The notes under the pieces are model-generated. The model was not told the DNA's origin, searched no databases, and saw nothing but the letters and a program-made list of their open reading frames with translations. Source: Anderseniella sp963759095 (GTDB lineage Bacteria > Pseudomonadota > Alphaproteobacteria > Rhizobiales > Aestuariivirgaceae). From it: 64,000 nt of DNA. The stretch lies in assembly GCA_963759095.1 (NCBI GenBank), contig CAVWYF010000023.1, forward strand, positions 62,001 to 126,000, written 5' to 3'. The position numbers and the translations under genes are program-made. Positions 1 to 8,750 of this stretch are shown piece after piece. Position 1 is the stretch's first letter; the number at the start of each line of letters is the position of its first letter.

Positions 1-714
1 ACCGGCAAGCGCCATGCCGTTGTTCCAGAAAAAGAACCCCAGAAACTGCGAGAATACGGCCACATAGGCAAATGCCAGCCACGCTGAGGTTGACGCGTTC
101 CAGTTTACCTCCGGCAAGATGAACGCCACGGGCAGGATGATAATCGGCATCATGACCAGCAGGCACCAGGAAATCACCTGCCATCCACCCAGCCGCCTGG
201 TCAGGTCGCCTGATATGGCGTAGCCGACGGCGGCTGCAATGATGGAGGCCAGCAACCATAAATCGGCGCCATAAAGCTCACTGCCGCCGGCGTTCAGCAC
301 GGCAAACGCCACCACCGCAACAGAGCCGGCGACGGCCCAGGCCCAGAATTTCGGCGACGGGTTTTCTCCAGCGAACACGATGGCGGCTGCCGCTGTTGCC
401 AACGGCAAAATGCCCAGCACCACGCCGCCATGGCTTGCCGGGGCGGTTTGCATGGCAATGGCGGAAAACAGGGGAAAGCCGATGACGATGCCGAATCCTG
501 CCAACAATAATTTCAGCAGATCGCGACGGACCGGGCGGGGTGAACGCGTCACTGAGAGCATGAACCCTGCAATCACAGCGGCAACAACGGCCCGGCCCAA
601 CCCGACAAACACTGGCGGCAATTCAGCCACGGCAATGCGGGTAAACGGCAGTGTCAGGCCAAAAATGACGACACCGGCGAATGCCAGCAGATAGCCCTTG
701 GTGGTGTGCGACAT
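1..714 (-). CDS. DMT-family (EamA) transporter, C-terminus cut by window edge
   Basis: Reading the minus strand from the ATG at 714 gives an open frame of 238 codons that runs off the left edge without a stop. It starts MSHTTKGYLLAFAGVVIFG and continues with alternating hydrophobic segments, including a repeat-like second half beginning near GADLWLLASIIAAAVGYAIS. This two-fold arrangement of small membrane helices is typical of EamA/RhaT drug/metabolite transporters of the inner membrane, which usually have ten helices and about 290-300 residues, so some 50-60 residues are missing here. The substrate cannot be told. It is divergent from the TerB/J-domain gene with 67 bases between the starts. 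Confidence 0.8.
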   Translation of the reverse strand, partial: MSHTTKGYLLAFAGVVIFGLTLPFTRIAVAELPPVFVGLGRAVVAAVIAGFMLSVTRSPRPVRRDLLKLLLAGFGIVIGFPLFSAIAMQTAPASHGGVVLGILPLATAAAAIVFAGENPSPKFWAWAVAGSVAVVAFAVLNAGGSELYGADLWLLASIIAAAVGYAISGDLTRRLGGWQVISWCLLVMMPIIILPVAFILPEVNWNASTSAWLAFAYVAVFSQFLGFFFWNNGMALAG

Positions 715-781
715 GAAATCTTTGTAATTGATGCGGGAAACAGGTGCGAAACCTAATGGTCATCGGGTAGTCTGACAAGCA

Positions 782-1474
782 ATGACGATTTGGACGACAA
801 TCACTGAGATACTTCAGGCGGTGGGAGACAGTGTCAGCGAGGCATTGTCGCACATTGTCGGCGCGCCGCGTGAAAAACGCGATCCGCAAAAATCCGTTGC
901 TTTCACCATTGGCGTCATTGCGCTGTCCGCCAAGATGGCCAAGGCCGACGGTCTGGTAAGCGAAGCCGAGATTCGGGCGTTTCGCGAGATATTCGTGATC
1001 CATCCGGAAGAAACCCAGAATGTGGCACGGGTGTTCAATCTGGCAAAGCAGGAGGTGACCGGCTTCGACAGTTACGCCCGCCAGATCGCCAGACTGTTCA
1101 AGGATCAGAAGGAAGTGCTGGAAGACCTGGTCGATGGCCTGTTTCATATCGCGCGTGCCGATGGTGCGGTTGGGGAACAGGAAATGGCGTTCCTGGAAGA
1201 AGTTTCCCGGATATTCGGTCTGGAAGATCGCTTCGGGTGCATCCGCTCACGCAACCTGCGCGGGACCGATGGTGATCCCTACAGCATTCTTGGCATTGAC
1301 TGCGAAGCAAGCAATGGTGATCTCAGGGCGCATTATCGCAGGCTGGTGAAGGAAAACCATCCTGACCGCCATATTGCAGCCGGCATGCCTGAAGAAGCCG
1401 TGGCAATCGCGACAACCAGGCTTGCCCGCATCACCGAAGCCTGGGGGCAGGTGGAACGTGAGCGTGGTATATGA
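782..1474 (+). CDS. TerB-like / DnaJ-domain protein (DjlA-like, no membrane anchor)
   Basis: The 230-residue protein has two recognisable parts. Residues about 35-150 resemble a TerB/DjlA helical domain (acidic helices with AKADGLVSEAEI and ARADGAVGEQEM, the paired TerB-like motifs). Residues about 165-228 form a J domain with DPYSILGIDCEASN, the HPD tripeptide in KENHPDRH, and a final helix. J domains stimulate DnaK ATPase activity, so a co-chaperone role is likely. DjlA of enterobacteria has an N-terminal membrane helix; none is visible here, so this is probably the soluble form common in alphaproteobacteria. Its 3' end overlaps the next gene (amidase) by four bases, which suggests co-translation. 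Confidence 0.85.
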   Translation: MTIWTTITEILQAVGDSVSEALSHIVGAPREKRDPQKSVAFTIGVIALSAKMAKADGLVSEAEIRAFREIFVIHPEETQNVARVFNLAKQEVTGFDSYARQIARLFKDQKEVLEDLVDGLFHIARADGAVGEQEMAFLEEVSRIFGLEDRFGCIRSRNLRGTDGDPYSILGIDCEASNGDLRAHYRRLVKENHPDRHIAAGMPEEAVAIATTRLARITEAWGQVERERGI

Positions 1475-2217
1475 GTGTCACCGGCCTGCCGCATGAACTT
1501 ATCCCTGCAATCAATTTTAGTGACCGCGTCGGCGTGACAGGGCCGGACATCTTGTTGATGCACTATACCGGTGTGCCGACGCCGGAGTTTGCGATCGAGA
1601 TACTGACAAACGGCGAGCGCGAGGTGTCATGTCATTACCTGGTTCACCAGGACGGCGGCATCGTGCACATGGTCGATGAAGACAAGCGCGCCTGGCATGC
1701 GGGCAAGTCATCCTGGGAAGGGGCAGGCGATGTCAATTCCCGCTCGATCGGCATCGAAATCTGCAATCCCGGCCATGGTGAAAACTATCATGATTTTCCG
1801 GATATCCAGATCGAGGCGGTGATTGCTTTGTCAAACGACATTATTGCCCGCCACGACATTCAGCCCCGGCACGTACTGGCCCATTCAGACGTGGCACCGG
1901 GGCGCAAGATTGATCCGGGAGAAAGGTTTCCGTGGGCCCGGTTGGCGAGCCGGGGTGTCGGTTTGTGGGTGACCTCAACCGCAATTACCGATGGCCCGGT
2001 ACTGGAAGAAGGCGCTTGTGGTACAGAGGTTGCCAGCTTGCAGAAAAACCTGGCCGCATATGGATACGGTATCGATGCTACCGGTGATTATGATGGCGCA
2101 ACGGCGTCAGTGGTGCGGTCCTTCCAGTTGCATTTTCGACCGGAACTGTGCGACGGGCGGGCAGATGTGTCGACAATTGCAACGCTCAACGCGTTGCTGG
2201 CGGCTCATTTGGCCTAG
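1471..2217 (+). CDS. N-acetylmuramoyl-L-alanine amidase (AmpD-like) with peptidoglycan-binding domain
   Basis: This 248-residue protein carries an Amidase_2 (AmpD/PGRP-like) domain over residues about 20-160: LLMHYTGVPTPEFA holds the first zinc-ligand histidine, VHQDGGIVHMVDEDKRAWHAG and IGIEICNPGH follow, and HVLAHSDVAPGRKIDPGERF supplies the second histidine and the aspartate/lysine region. Residues about 185-245 look like a PG_binding_1 domain (LQKNLAAYGYGIDATGDYD, VVRSFQLHFRP). Such enzymes cleave the bond between MurNAc and the stem peptide and in alphaproteobacteria act in anhydro-muropeptide recycling. No signal peptide is seen, which favours a cytoplasmic recycling role. The start overlaps the preceding J-domain gene (ATGA). 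Confidence 0.88.
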   Translation: MSVTGLPHELIPAINFSDRVGVTGPDILLMHYTGVPTPEFAIEILTNGEREVSCHYLVHQDGGIVHMVDEDKRAWHAGKSSWEGAGDVNSRSIGIEICNPGHGENYHDFPDIQIEAVIALSNDIIARHDIQPRHVLAHSDVAPGRKIDPGERFPWARLASRGVGLWVTSTAITDGPVLEEGACGTEVASLQKNLAAYGYGIDATGDYDGATASVVRSFQLHFRPELCDGRADVSTIATLNALLAAHLA

Positions 2218-2266
2218 GGTCAGAATCCGGTGCATATGTGTTGCGTTTGTGCTAGATGACAATCTT

Positions 2267-2688
<422 letters not shown>

Positions 2689-2819
2689 ACTCACATTCCC
2701 ACACGCATTGTTGAGCCGGCTTGAATTGCCCTGGCGGCCGACTGAATGCATCACTTAAGTCCAGGCAAAAGAACAGCCACACGCTGTTGTCCAGATAAGC
2801 AAAAACAAAAAAAGGACTG

Positions 2820-3029
2820 ATGACCATGAACACCACAACCTATGCGTTTGCCATCGCGTTTTTCTATGCCGTGTCGATGATTGGCGTGGCCACCTTTGTA
2901 AGCCAGCCAGCCTATGCCGAAGGGAGTTCCATCCACGCGAAATGTCACTGGTACAAGCAACTGGCCTTCAAACTGAAGACCGAGGCTGCCTGGAACACCT
3001 ATCGAAAGTGCTTACGCGGACGATTTTGA
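2820..3029 (+). CDS. Small secreted protein, unknown function
   Basis: A 69-residue frame with an AAGGA ribosome-binding site four bases before ATG 2820 (another ATG follows at 2826). Residues 1-33 form a signal peptide (AFAIAFFYAVSMIGVATF then a cleavage-like QPAYA-EG). The mature part is only about 36 residues, basic, with two cysteines (KCHWYK and RKCLRG) that could form a disulfide. I do not recognise a family. Codon choice and the ribosome-binding site make it believable, but it could be lineage-specific. Confidence 0.55.
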   Translation: MTMNTTTYAFAIAFFYAVSMIGVATFVSQPAYAEGSSIHAKCHWYKQLAFKLKTEAAWNTYRKCLRGRF

Positions 3030-3271
3030 AAAAACGGCAGAACTGCCGCAGTTACTGGTTGTTGTTTGAATTGCCCTGCGGCGGTTTCTGCCTTATGATC
3101 GCGATCACCGGCACATCGAATATGGAATGGATGTGTCCAGCGACGATCGGATTAGAATTGCGTTGCCCTGGATTTGAGGCACGACAGCTTTCCCGAGTAC
3201 GCCCGGAGACCGGCACTGAATTTTGAGCCGGACTGGTCATTCCAGATTGATAGCGGGAAAGGAATATCCCC
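3030..3271 (+). other. Gene-free leader region upstream of cspA
   Basis: About 240 bases with no supported gene. It holds a short GC-rich dyad (CGGCAGAACTGCCG, near 3034-3047) just after the stop of the small secreted protein. Cold-shock mRNAs in enterobacteria have long structured leaders, so part of this may be a 5' untranslated region of cspA; that is inference only. Confidence 0.3.
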
Positions 3272-3484
3272 ATGCGTGTCAGTGGCACCGTCAAGTTCTT
3301 CAACACTCAGAAAGGGTTCGGTTTTATCGCACCGGAAGATGGCTCAAAGGATGTGTTTGTTCACATTACTGCCATCCAGCGTTCAGGCCTTGAGGGACTT
3401 GCTGACGGCGATAAGGTCAGCTTTGTCGTGGAAGACGACCCACGCGGCAGAGGTCAGCAGGCAACCGAGATCCAGATGGGCTGA
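3272..3484 (+). CDS. cspA: Cold-shock domain protein (CspA family)
   Basis: A 70-residue protein that is one complete cold-shock OB-fold. RNP1-type KGFGFI is at residues 13-18 and the RNP2-type VFVHI at about 27-31, followed by SGLEGLADGDKVSFVVEDDPRGRG. These proteins bind single-stranded RNA and DNA and act as RNA chaperones in the cytoplasm. The start is supported by GGGAAAGGAA upstream of ATG 3272. A strong intrinsic terminator lies downstream at 3622-3671, so it is probably transcribed alone, separate from infA. Confidence 0.95.
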   Translation: MRVSGTVKFFNTQKGFGFIAPEDGSKDVFVHITAIQRSGLEGLADGDKVSFVVEDDPRGRGQQATEIQMG

Positions 3485-3621
3485 TCAGCTCGGTCTGAAA
3501 CTGACTGACATCCCGGCAGCACGGGTTCAATAGAACCGGTCTGGTTGCGGTGATGCCGGAAAATTGGTTCGGGCAGCAGGTTGTGTCGTTGCAGACAATC
3601 TCAAGCCGGATCCGGCTGCAG

Positions 3622-3671
3622 CCGGATAAAAGCGCGCAGAAACGCGGGCTTTGTCCGGTTTTTGTTTTTTG
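3622..3671 (+). terminator. Intrinsic terminator between cspA and infA
   Basis: A GC-rich stem (CCGGATAAAAGC paired with GGCTTTGTCCGG, plus an inner CGC/GCG part, loop AGAAA) is followed directly by TTTTTGTTTTTT. This is the standard form of a rho-independent terminator and would end the cspA transcript. infA therefore most likely has its own promoter in the short stretch after it, 3672-3739. Confidence 0.75.
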
Positions 3672-3739
3672 AGCAATTGATTGCTGGCGCGCAAACGGGT
3701 ATGCATCCATCACCAGACACCGCGAGGGAAGAAGTTTTT

Positions 3740-4027
3740 ATGTCGAAAGAAGAAGTGCTCGAGTTTGAAGGTATCGTTACCGAGGTCCTGCCAGACTCGC
3801 GCTTTCGGGTTAAACTCGAAAATGATCACGAGATCATCGCCTATACCGCCGGCAAGATGAAGAAGTTCAGAATTCGCACCATCGCAGGTGACCGGGTGAC
3901 GGTTGAGATGACCCCTTACGATCTCGACAAGGGCCGCATTACTTTCCGGCACAAGGACACCAAATCAGGCAGCCCGCCACCTCCGGGACAGAATCAGAAT
4001 CGCCGTCCGGGCGGCAACCGTCGCTGA
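3740..4027 (+). CDS. infA: Translation initiation factor IF-1 with C-terminal extension
   Basis: Starting at ATG 3740 (GAGGGAAG upstream), the 95-residue product begins MSKEEVLEFEGIVTEVLP and has the S1-like OB fold of IF-1: FRVKLENDHEIIAYTAGKMKKFRIRTIAGDRVTVEM and PYDLDKGRITFRHK. IF-1 occupies the ribosomal A site during initiation. Bacterial IF-1 is normally about 72 residues; here some 20 additional residues follow, rich in Ser, Pro, Gln, Asn and Arg (SPPPPGQNQNRRPGGNRR). An upstream in-frame start at 3581 would cross the terminator and is rejected. Confidence 0.93.
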   Translation: MSKEEVLEFEGIVTEVLPDSRFRVKLENDHEIIAYTAGKMKKFRIRTIAGDRVTVEMTPYDLDKGRITFRHKDTKSGSPPPPGQNQNRRPGGNRR

Positions 4028-4082
4028 TTTTCGGAAGCACCAGGGAGTTCCGACACTCTGGAAACGGCCCTGAACCGGGGCC

Positions 4083-4322
4083 TCACTCCGCGACAACCAG
4101 GCATCGCGGCTCAACCCAAATCCATTCCATGTATGGTGGCCGACCGTTCACCTCACCCATTTCCAACTCGGTATACCCCAACTCGTTGAGACCATCGACA
4201 GGAAAGACGCTACCGAGACAGCGTCGGAAAAGACTGATTGTATCCAGCGCGCCAGGTTCATCATCCGGCGGCAATTCATCGGGGACGGCAACAAGGCGAA
4301 CGCGGTCGCCGATTTTCACCAT
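4083..4322 (-). CDS. Small conserved-looking protein, unknown function
   Basis: Starting at ATG 4322 the frame gives 79 residues: MVKIGDRVRLVAVPDELPPD, then a middle FRRCLGSVFPVDGLNELGY and a C-terminal PYMEWIWVEPRCLVVAE. The opening KIGDRVRLV and the tail WIWVEP look like a small SH3-like beta-barrel, and I have an impression of similar short proteins in other bacteria, but I cannot name a family. It reads in the same direction as, and 22 bases after, the broken proX gene, and converges on infA. An upstream extension of the frame enters proX and is not supported. Confidence 0.6.
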   Translation of the reverse strand: MVKIGDRVRLVAVPDELPPDDEPGALDTISLFRRCLGSVFPVDGLNELGYTELEMGEVNGRPPYMEWIWVEPRCLVVAE

Positions 4323-4344
4323 GCCCCGATTATCGCAAGAACAG

Positions 4345-5302
4345 CTACTGGAACCAACTGTCGACAGTCTCCTTGTTGTCCTCGACCCACTTGGCAGCAA
4401 AGGCCGCCGGCTCCTGCTTCTCGACCGCCAGTGCATAGGTCATCGCAGTCAGCGTCTCGGTGTCCAGTTTCACCTTGGACAGCATCGCTGCCGCCTTGGG
4501 CTGTGCTTGCTCAAGTGCAACGGCATAACTGACATGGAGTGACGCCGTATTCCAGGCAACACCTGCGCTCGATTTCTCCAGCCAGCCCGGTGTGGGAGAC
4601 GGTGGCACGATCACCCACTTGTTTGCGTCATAGGCCGGTTCCTTGAGAACCACCAGTTCATTGACTGCAAACATGTAGTGCGGAGTGTAGCAGAAGAAAA
4701 CGATATCCTTTTTCTCCTTGACCGCACTGTTCACTTGTTCCAGGGCAGCAGCTTCCTCCATGATCTTGAGCGTCATCGTCTTGTCGTAACCGTATGAGCG
4801 GGCGCGTATCTGCTCGATGGGCGTCGATCCCCACCCATCCGCACCGATCCAGACCTCGCCTTTTCCGTCACCATCGGTGTCGAATTTCTTGGCCATCTCC
4901 GAATTCTCTGAGTTGCTTGATGTCCGTGATACCGGTTCTTTCCGCGGTTCCCTTGGTAACGCACATGCCCTGGGTGCCAGTGGCAGCGTTGGGAGTCATT
5001 TTGATGGATTTCTTGCCATCGACATACTGGCGCTTGAGGTGGTTCAGATTGGGCAACCAGGCTTCGGGGTGCACATGGATCGAACCAGCATCCATCGCGT
5101 CGAACACGGCCTTGTTGGACCCGTTCTTAAGCTCGACCTCAAGGCCGAGCTTGTTTTCCATCGCGACCTTCAAGACATGGGCCGTTGCCTGGACGGACGG
5201 CCAGTTGGGAACACCGATGACAACATCTGCGGCCAGCGCGGCCGAACTGTATGCTGACATCGCCGCAGCGCAGCACAGCGTCAGTAGCTTGTTTGATTGC
5301 AT
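4345..5302 (-). pseudogene. ProX-like betaine/proline ABC substrate-binding protein, +1 frameshift
   Basis: Two adjacent minus-strand frames together make one OpuAC-type periplasmic binding protein. The first part starts at ATG 5302 (GGAGGAG six bases before) with signal peptide MQSNKLLTLCCAAAMSAYSS..ALA-ADVVIG and runs through FDAMDAGSIHVHPEAWLPNL to TDIKQL. The second part resumes at about 4908 with ENSEMAKKFDTDGDGKGEVW and ends AAKWVEDNKETVDSWFQ. The span is 958 bases, one more than a multiple of three, so a single extra base near 4909-4912 accounts for the break; corrected length would be 318 residues. The family binds glycine betaine or related quaternary amines. No permease or ATPase is next to it. 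Confidence 0.8.
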
Positions 5303-5644
5303 ATCGAACTCCTCCATGACGGGGTGTATCGATCAACGAAGTGACCCGGACCAGAGCCCATAACGTCAATCGTCGGTACGAGTGTACTACCTCAAATGCC
5401 GGATTTCCAATAAAACTGGAATCCGTTGTCGTTGCGCGGGCAGAACAGGTTTTCGAGGGTGTCAAACCGGTGTCTGCTTCGCAAGAAGTGCCCCAAACGG
5501 CAAAATTTGCCCGCACGGCGCAAAACGGGGCATGAAATCAACGGTTTGTTAAGTATCCCGGCTCCAAAGTCCTAACGCTTGTTAAGATTTTGGCGATGAA
5601 CGTGCCTTGAGGGGGCGTTCGTCAGGTGGAGCCGCATAAGTGAC
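5303..5644. other. Divergent intergenic region, proX remnant / dcw cluster
   Basis: This 342-base stretch should hold the promoters for proX (leftward) and the whole dcw cluster (rightward). No open frame is convincing and no mraZ gene or remnant is seen. The right part contains GTTAAG twice (near 5547 and 5580) and a loose CTAA-N6-TTAA arrangement that does not match CtrA spacing. I could not pick a clear -35/-10 pair. Confidence 0.4.
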
Positions 5645-6655
5645 ATGACCCGTTCAGGCGATCATACGCCAGATCTCCATATACCTGTGCTGCTTGGCCC
5701 GGTAATGGATGCTCTGCGCCCGGCGGATGGTGAGGTCTTCGTTGACGGCACATTCGGGGCCGGAGGCTACACCAAGGCCTTGCTCGATGCTGCGCCTTGC
5801 AAGGTCATCGCGATTGACCGCGACCCGAATGCGATCTCAGCCGGTGCCTGGCTGGTCGAGAGCTGTGCTGACCGGCTGGCACTGGTACAGGGCCGGTTTT
5901 CGCAGATGGAGCAAATCGTTGCTGACGCCGGGCTGACCCATGTGGACGGCATCGTGCTGGATGTCGGTGTGTCATCCATGCAACTGGACCAGGGGGAACG
6001 CGGGTTTTCGTTCATGCGGGACGGACCTCTGGACATGCGCATGGAGCAACAAGGCACCAGCGCCGCAGATGTCGTCAACGATTTTGAAGAGCGTGATTTG
6101 CGCCACATCATTGGGGTTCTGGGCGAGGAAAAACGCGCATTTGCCATTGCCAAGGCCATTATCAAGCGACGAGCGCAGGAACCTTTCACCCGCACGCTTG
6201 ATCTGGCCGCGCTGATCGAGGCAACACTTGGCAGACCGCCGAAGTTCAAAGGGCCGTCCATCCATCCCGCGACCCGCACATTTCAGGCGTTGCGCATCTA
6301 CGTAAATGCGGAACTGAGAGAATTGGCTGAAGCACTGGCAGCAGCTGAACGGTTGCTGGCACCTGGTGGCCGGCTGGCCATTGTGACCTTCCATTCCCTG
6401 GAGGACCGGATCGTGAAGCGCTTCCTCCACCAAAGATCAGGCCGCGCCGCGCGGCCTTCGCGCCATGCGCCGCAGGTAACGGAACTGGCTCCGTCCTTTG
6501 AGGAACTCGCGCGAGGCGGCGTTGTTGCGGATGAGGCGGAAACCTCCTCAAACCCGCGGGCACGGTCTGCGCGGCTTCGTGCCGGAAAGCGCACTGAAGC
6601 TGCGCCGCATCCGTTTGCGCTCGAGGATTTCGGACGTGAGGTGACGCTGTGCTGA
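5645..6655 (+). CDS. rsmH: 16S rRNA (cytosine-1402-N4) methyltransferase RsmH
   Basis: The 336-residue protein is the MraW/RsmH family: HIPVLLGPVMDALRP, the SAM-binding loop VDGTFGAGGYTKALL at about residues 33-47, DVGVSSMQLDQGERGFSF and GPLDMRM near 110-135, and the C-terminal LAIVTFHSLEDRIVKRFL. It methylates N4 of C1402 in 16S rRNA. Here it is the first gene of the dcw cluster; its last seven bases overlap ftsL. The only Shine-Dalgarno-like motif (GGTGGAG) is 13 bases before ATG 5645, so the start is likely but not certain. Confidence 0.97.
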   Translation: MTRSGDHTPDLHIPVLLGPVMDALRPADGEVFVDGTFGAGGYTKALLDAAPCKVIAIDRDPNAISAGAWLVESCADRLALVQGRFSQMEQIVADAGLTHVDGIVLDVGVSSMQLDQGERGFSFMRDGPLDMRMEQQGTSAADVVNDFEERDLRHIIGVLGEEKRAFAIAKAIIKRRAQEPFTRTLDLAALIEATLGRPPKFKGPSIHPATRTFQALRIYVNAELRELAEALAAAERLLAPGGRLAIVTFHSLEDRIVKRFLHQRSGRAARPSRHAPQVTELAPSFEELARGGVVADEAETSSNPRARSARLRAGKRTEAAPHPFALEDFGREVTLC

Positions 6656-7005
6656 GATTGCTCAACGTCTTGCTGGTTGTCTGTGTGCTGGCTTCAGGTT
6701 TTGGTCTTTACACGCTTGAACATCGCACCCGGTCGGTTGAAAGAGAGATCGCGCGCGTCGATGCAGGCATTGAAAGCGAATATGAATTCATCGGTCTGCT
6801 CAATGCCGAGTGGAGCATGCTGACCCGGCCGCAACGGCTGGAACAGCTTGCCAGAAACCATCTGGACCTAGGGCCTGTACTGCCTGACCAACTGGTTGAG
6901 CTGAACGGACTGGCCGAAAAATTACCACCTGCGCCTGTGCATGAGCCAGACAAGACACCGGCCTCTGATGATCCAATGGCCGACCTGTTGCGGATGATGC
7001 AATGA
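6649..7005 (+). CDS. ftsL: Cell division protein FtsL
   Basis: A 118-residue bitopic protein from a GTG start inside the end of rsmH. Residues about 4-20 are a membrane helix (LLNVLLVVCVLASGFGLYTL), followed by a periplasmic heptad-like helix (RTRSVEREIARVDAGIESEY) and the typical LNAEWSMLTRPQRLEQLA motif. FtsL forms the FtsQ-FtsL-FtsB complex that activates FtsW-FtsI. Position between rsmH and ftsI agrees. It overlaps ftsI by four bases (ATGA), so the two are translationally coupled. Confidence 0.92.
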   Translation: MLRLLNVLLVVCVLASGFGLYTLEHRTRSVEREIARVDAGIESEYEFIGLLNAEWSMLTRPQRLEQLARNHLDLGPVLPDQLVELNGLAEKLPPAPVHEPDKTPASDDPMADLLRMMQ

Positions 7006-8750
7006 CCACGACAAACACAATCGAAGCCAGTCAGACAGACTTTACCTTTCGCGGCCACAAGCGGCTGCGGCTGGTGGTTGCCGGATTCGCGCTGGGGTTT
7101 GCAGTATTGGTCGGCAAGCTTGGATGGCTGACGCTGGTTGAAGGCGGGCAGATCCGTCAGACGGCGCAATTCGATGCAAAAGTGCGCATTCCGCGACCCG
7201 ACATCACTGACCGGCACGGCAATGTACTGGCGACCGACATTCCGGTGTCATCACTGTATGCTGATCCAGCCAAGATGATTGACGTGGATGAAGCGGTTGA
7301 GCTGCTGACCGGTGCCTTACCGGAACTGAATGCGAAGGATCTGCGGCGCAAGCTGGACAAACGCAAACGGCGGTTTGTCTGGATCAAGCGCGAAGTTTCT
7401 CCCGGTCAGCGCGAGCTGATCCACAATATGGGCATACCCGGGGTTGGCTTCAGGGCGGAAACCCGCCGGATTTATCCGATGGGCAAGCTGGCATCCCATG
7501 TTTTAGGCTCAGTTGACGTGGACTCGCACGGGATTGCAGGTCTTGAGAAGTTTCTGGATGATCAGGGCGCGCTCTATACAGCTTCTCTGGCAGAGACGGA
7601 ACGGGCTGCCAGCATGCCGGCGCAAACCTCAATCGACGTTCGCGTTCAGCATGCAGTCACCGACGAGTTGCGCAAATCCATTGCCAAGTTCAGTGCCAAG
7701 GCCGCAGCCGGGGTCGTGCTCAGGTCCGATACCGGTGAGGTGCTGTCGCTGGTTTCGCTGCCGGACTACAGCCCCAACAATCCCAAAGACGCGCTCAAGA
7801 ACGAGAATGTCAATCGCGTGACAGCCGGTGTGTTCGAGCTTGGATCGATCATCAAGGCGGTCACCTTCGCCATGGCGCTTGATGCCGGTACCGCCACGCT
7901 GAAGTCCCGTTATGACGCTCGTCGCCCGCTGGTGATCGGCAGGGCCCGTATCAATGATTTCCATGCCAAGCGGCGTATTCTGAGCGTACCGGAAATCTTC
8001 ATGTTTTCGTCAAACATCGGCACCGGAAAAATGGCGCTGGATGTTGGTCTGGAAGGTCATCAGGCTTTTCTGCGCAAAATGGGGTTCTTCGATCGGTTGA
8101 TCACCGAGTTGCCCGAGGCTGCCAAGCCACTATTGCCGAAAAAATGGGGTAAGCTGGTGACTGTCACGGCCTCATTTGGTCACGGATTTGCCGTACAACC
8201 GTTGCAGGGTGCCACAGTCGCAGCAGCTTTGCTGAACGGCGGTAAGCTTATACCGCCCACGTTGCTGCGCCGCGATGCAGAAACTGCCGAGGCCCTTGCT
8301 CAACAAGTGATTAAACCGTCCACCAGCGCGGACATGCGCTATTTGTTCAAGCTCAATGTAGATGAGGGTACCGCCGGCAAGGCCGGGGTGCCGGGCTTTC
8401 GCGTTGGCGGCAAGACCGGCACTGCTGAAAAAGTGGTCAACGGCCGGTACTCCAAGAACCATCGGCTCAATTCCTTCGTTGGCGCATTCCCGATGGATGA
8501 TCCTAAATTCGTTATCCTGATCATGCTGGATGAACCCAAGCCGCTGCCGGAAACCCATGGTTATGCGACGTCTGGATGGAATGCGGTGCCAACCGCCGGC
8601 AAGGTCATTGCGCGGATTGCGCCTCTTCTCGGCGTTATGCCGAAGTTTGATGAAATCTCGACCGCAAAGCTGAAAAAGTACAAGGTCCGGGTTCTGAAGG
8701 AACGCAAGAAGGCTGACACGCAAGCTAGCCTGGCAGGTGCCGGCCAATGA
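7002..8750 (+). CDS. ftsI: Peptidoglycan transpeptidase FtsI (PBP3)
   Basis: The 582-residue class B penicillin-binding protein has an N-terminal membrane helix (residues about 24-45, LVVAGFALGFAVLVGKLGWL), a dimerisation domain, and a transpeptidase domain with all three active-site motifs: S282-I-I-K (within FELGSIIK), S336-S337-N338 and K471-T-G. It cross-links septal peptidoglycan together with FtsW. The context before the serine is FELGS rather than the common EPGS. The stop overlaps the murE start by four bases. Confidence 0.97.
   Translation: MTTTNTIEASQTDFTFRGHKRLRLVVAGFALGFAVLVGKLGWLTLVEGGQIRQTAQFDAKVRIPRPDITDRHGNVLATDIPVSSLYADPAKMIDVDEAVELLTGALPELNAKDLRRKLDKRKRRFVWIKREVSPGQRELIHNMGIPGVGFRAETRRIYPMGKLASHVLGSVDVDSHGIAGLEKFLDDQGALYTASLAETERAASMPAQTSIDVRVQHAVTDELRKSIAKFSAKAAAGVVLRSDTGEVLSLVSLPDYSPNNPKDALKNENVNRVTAGVFELGSIIKAVTFAMALDAGTATLKSRYDARRPLVIGRARINDFHAKRRILSVPEIFMFSSNIGTGKMALDVGLEGHQAFLRKMGFFDRLITELPEAAKPLLPKKWGKLVTVTASFGHGFAVQPLQGATVAAALLNGGKLIPPTLLRRDAETAEALAQQVIKPSTSADMRYLFKLNVDEGTAGKAGVPGFRVGGKTGTAEKVVNGRYSKNHRLNSFVGAFPMDDPKFVILIMLDEPKPLPETHGYATSGWNAVPTAGKVIARIAPLLGVMPKFDEISTAKLKKYKVRVLKERKKADTQASLAGAGQ

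Noticed and set aside
2252..2263. -10-like CTAGAT/GACAAT before rnpB
   Set aside because: No -35 element at a sensible distance could be paired with it.
4060..4080. GGCCC...GGGCC hairpin after infA as a terminator
   Set aside because: Short stem and no T-run on either strand.
5540..5585. CtrA-like site before rsmH
   Set aside because: The best arrangement is CTAA-N6-TTAA, with the wrong spacing and a mismatch.
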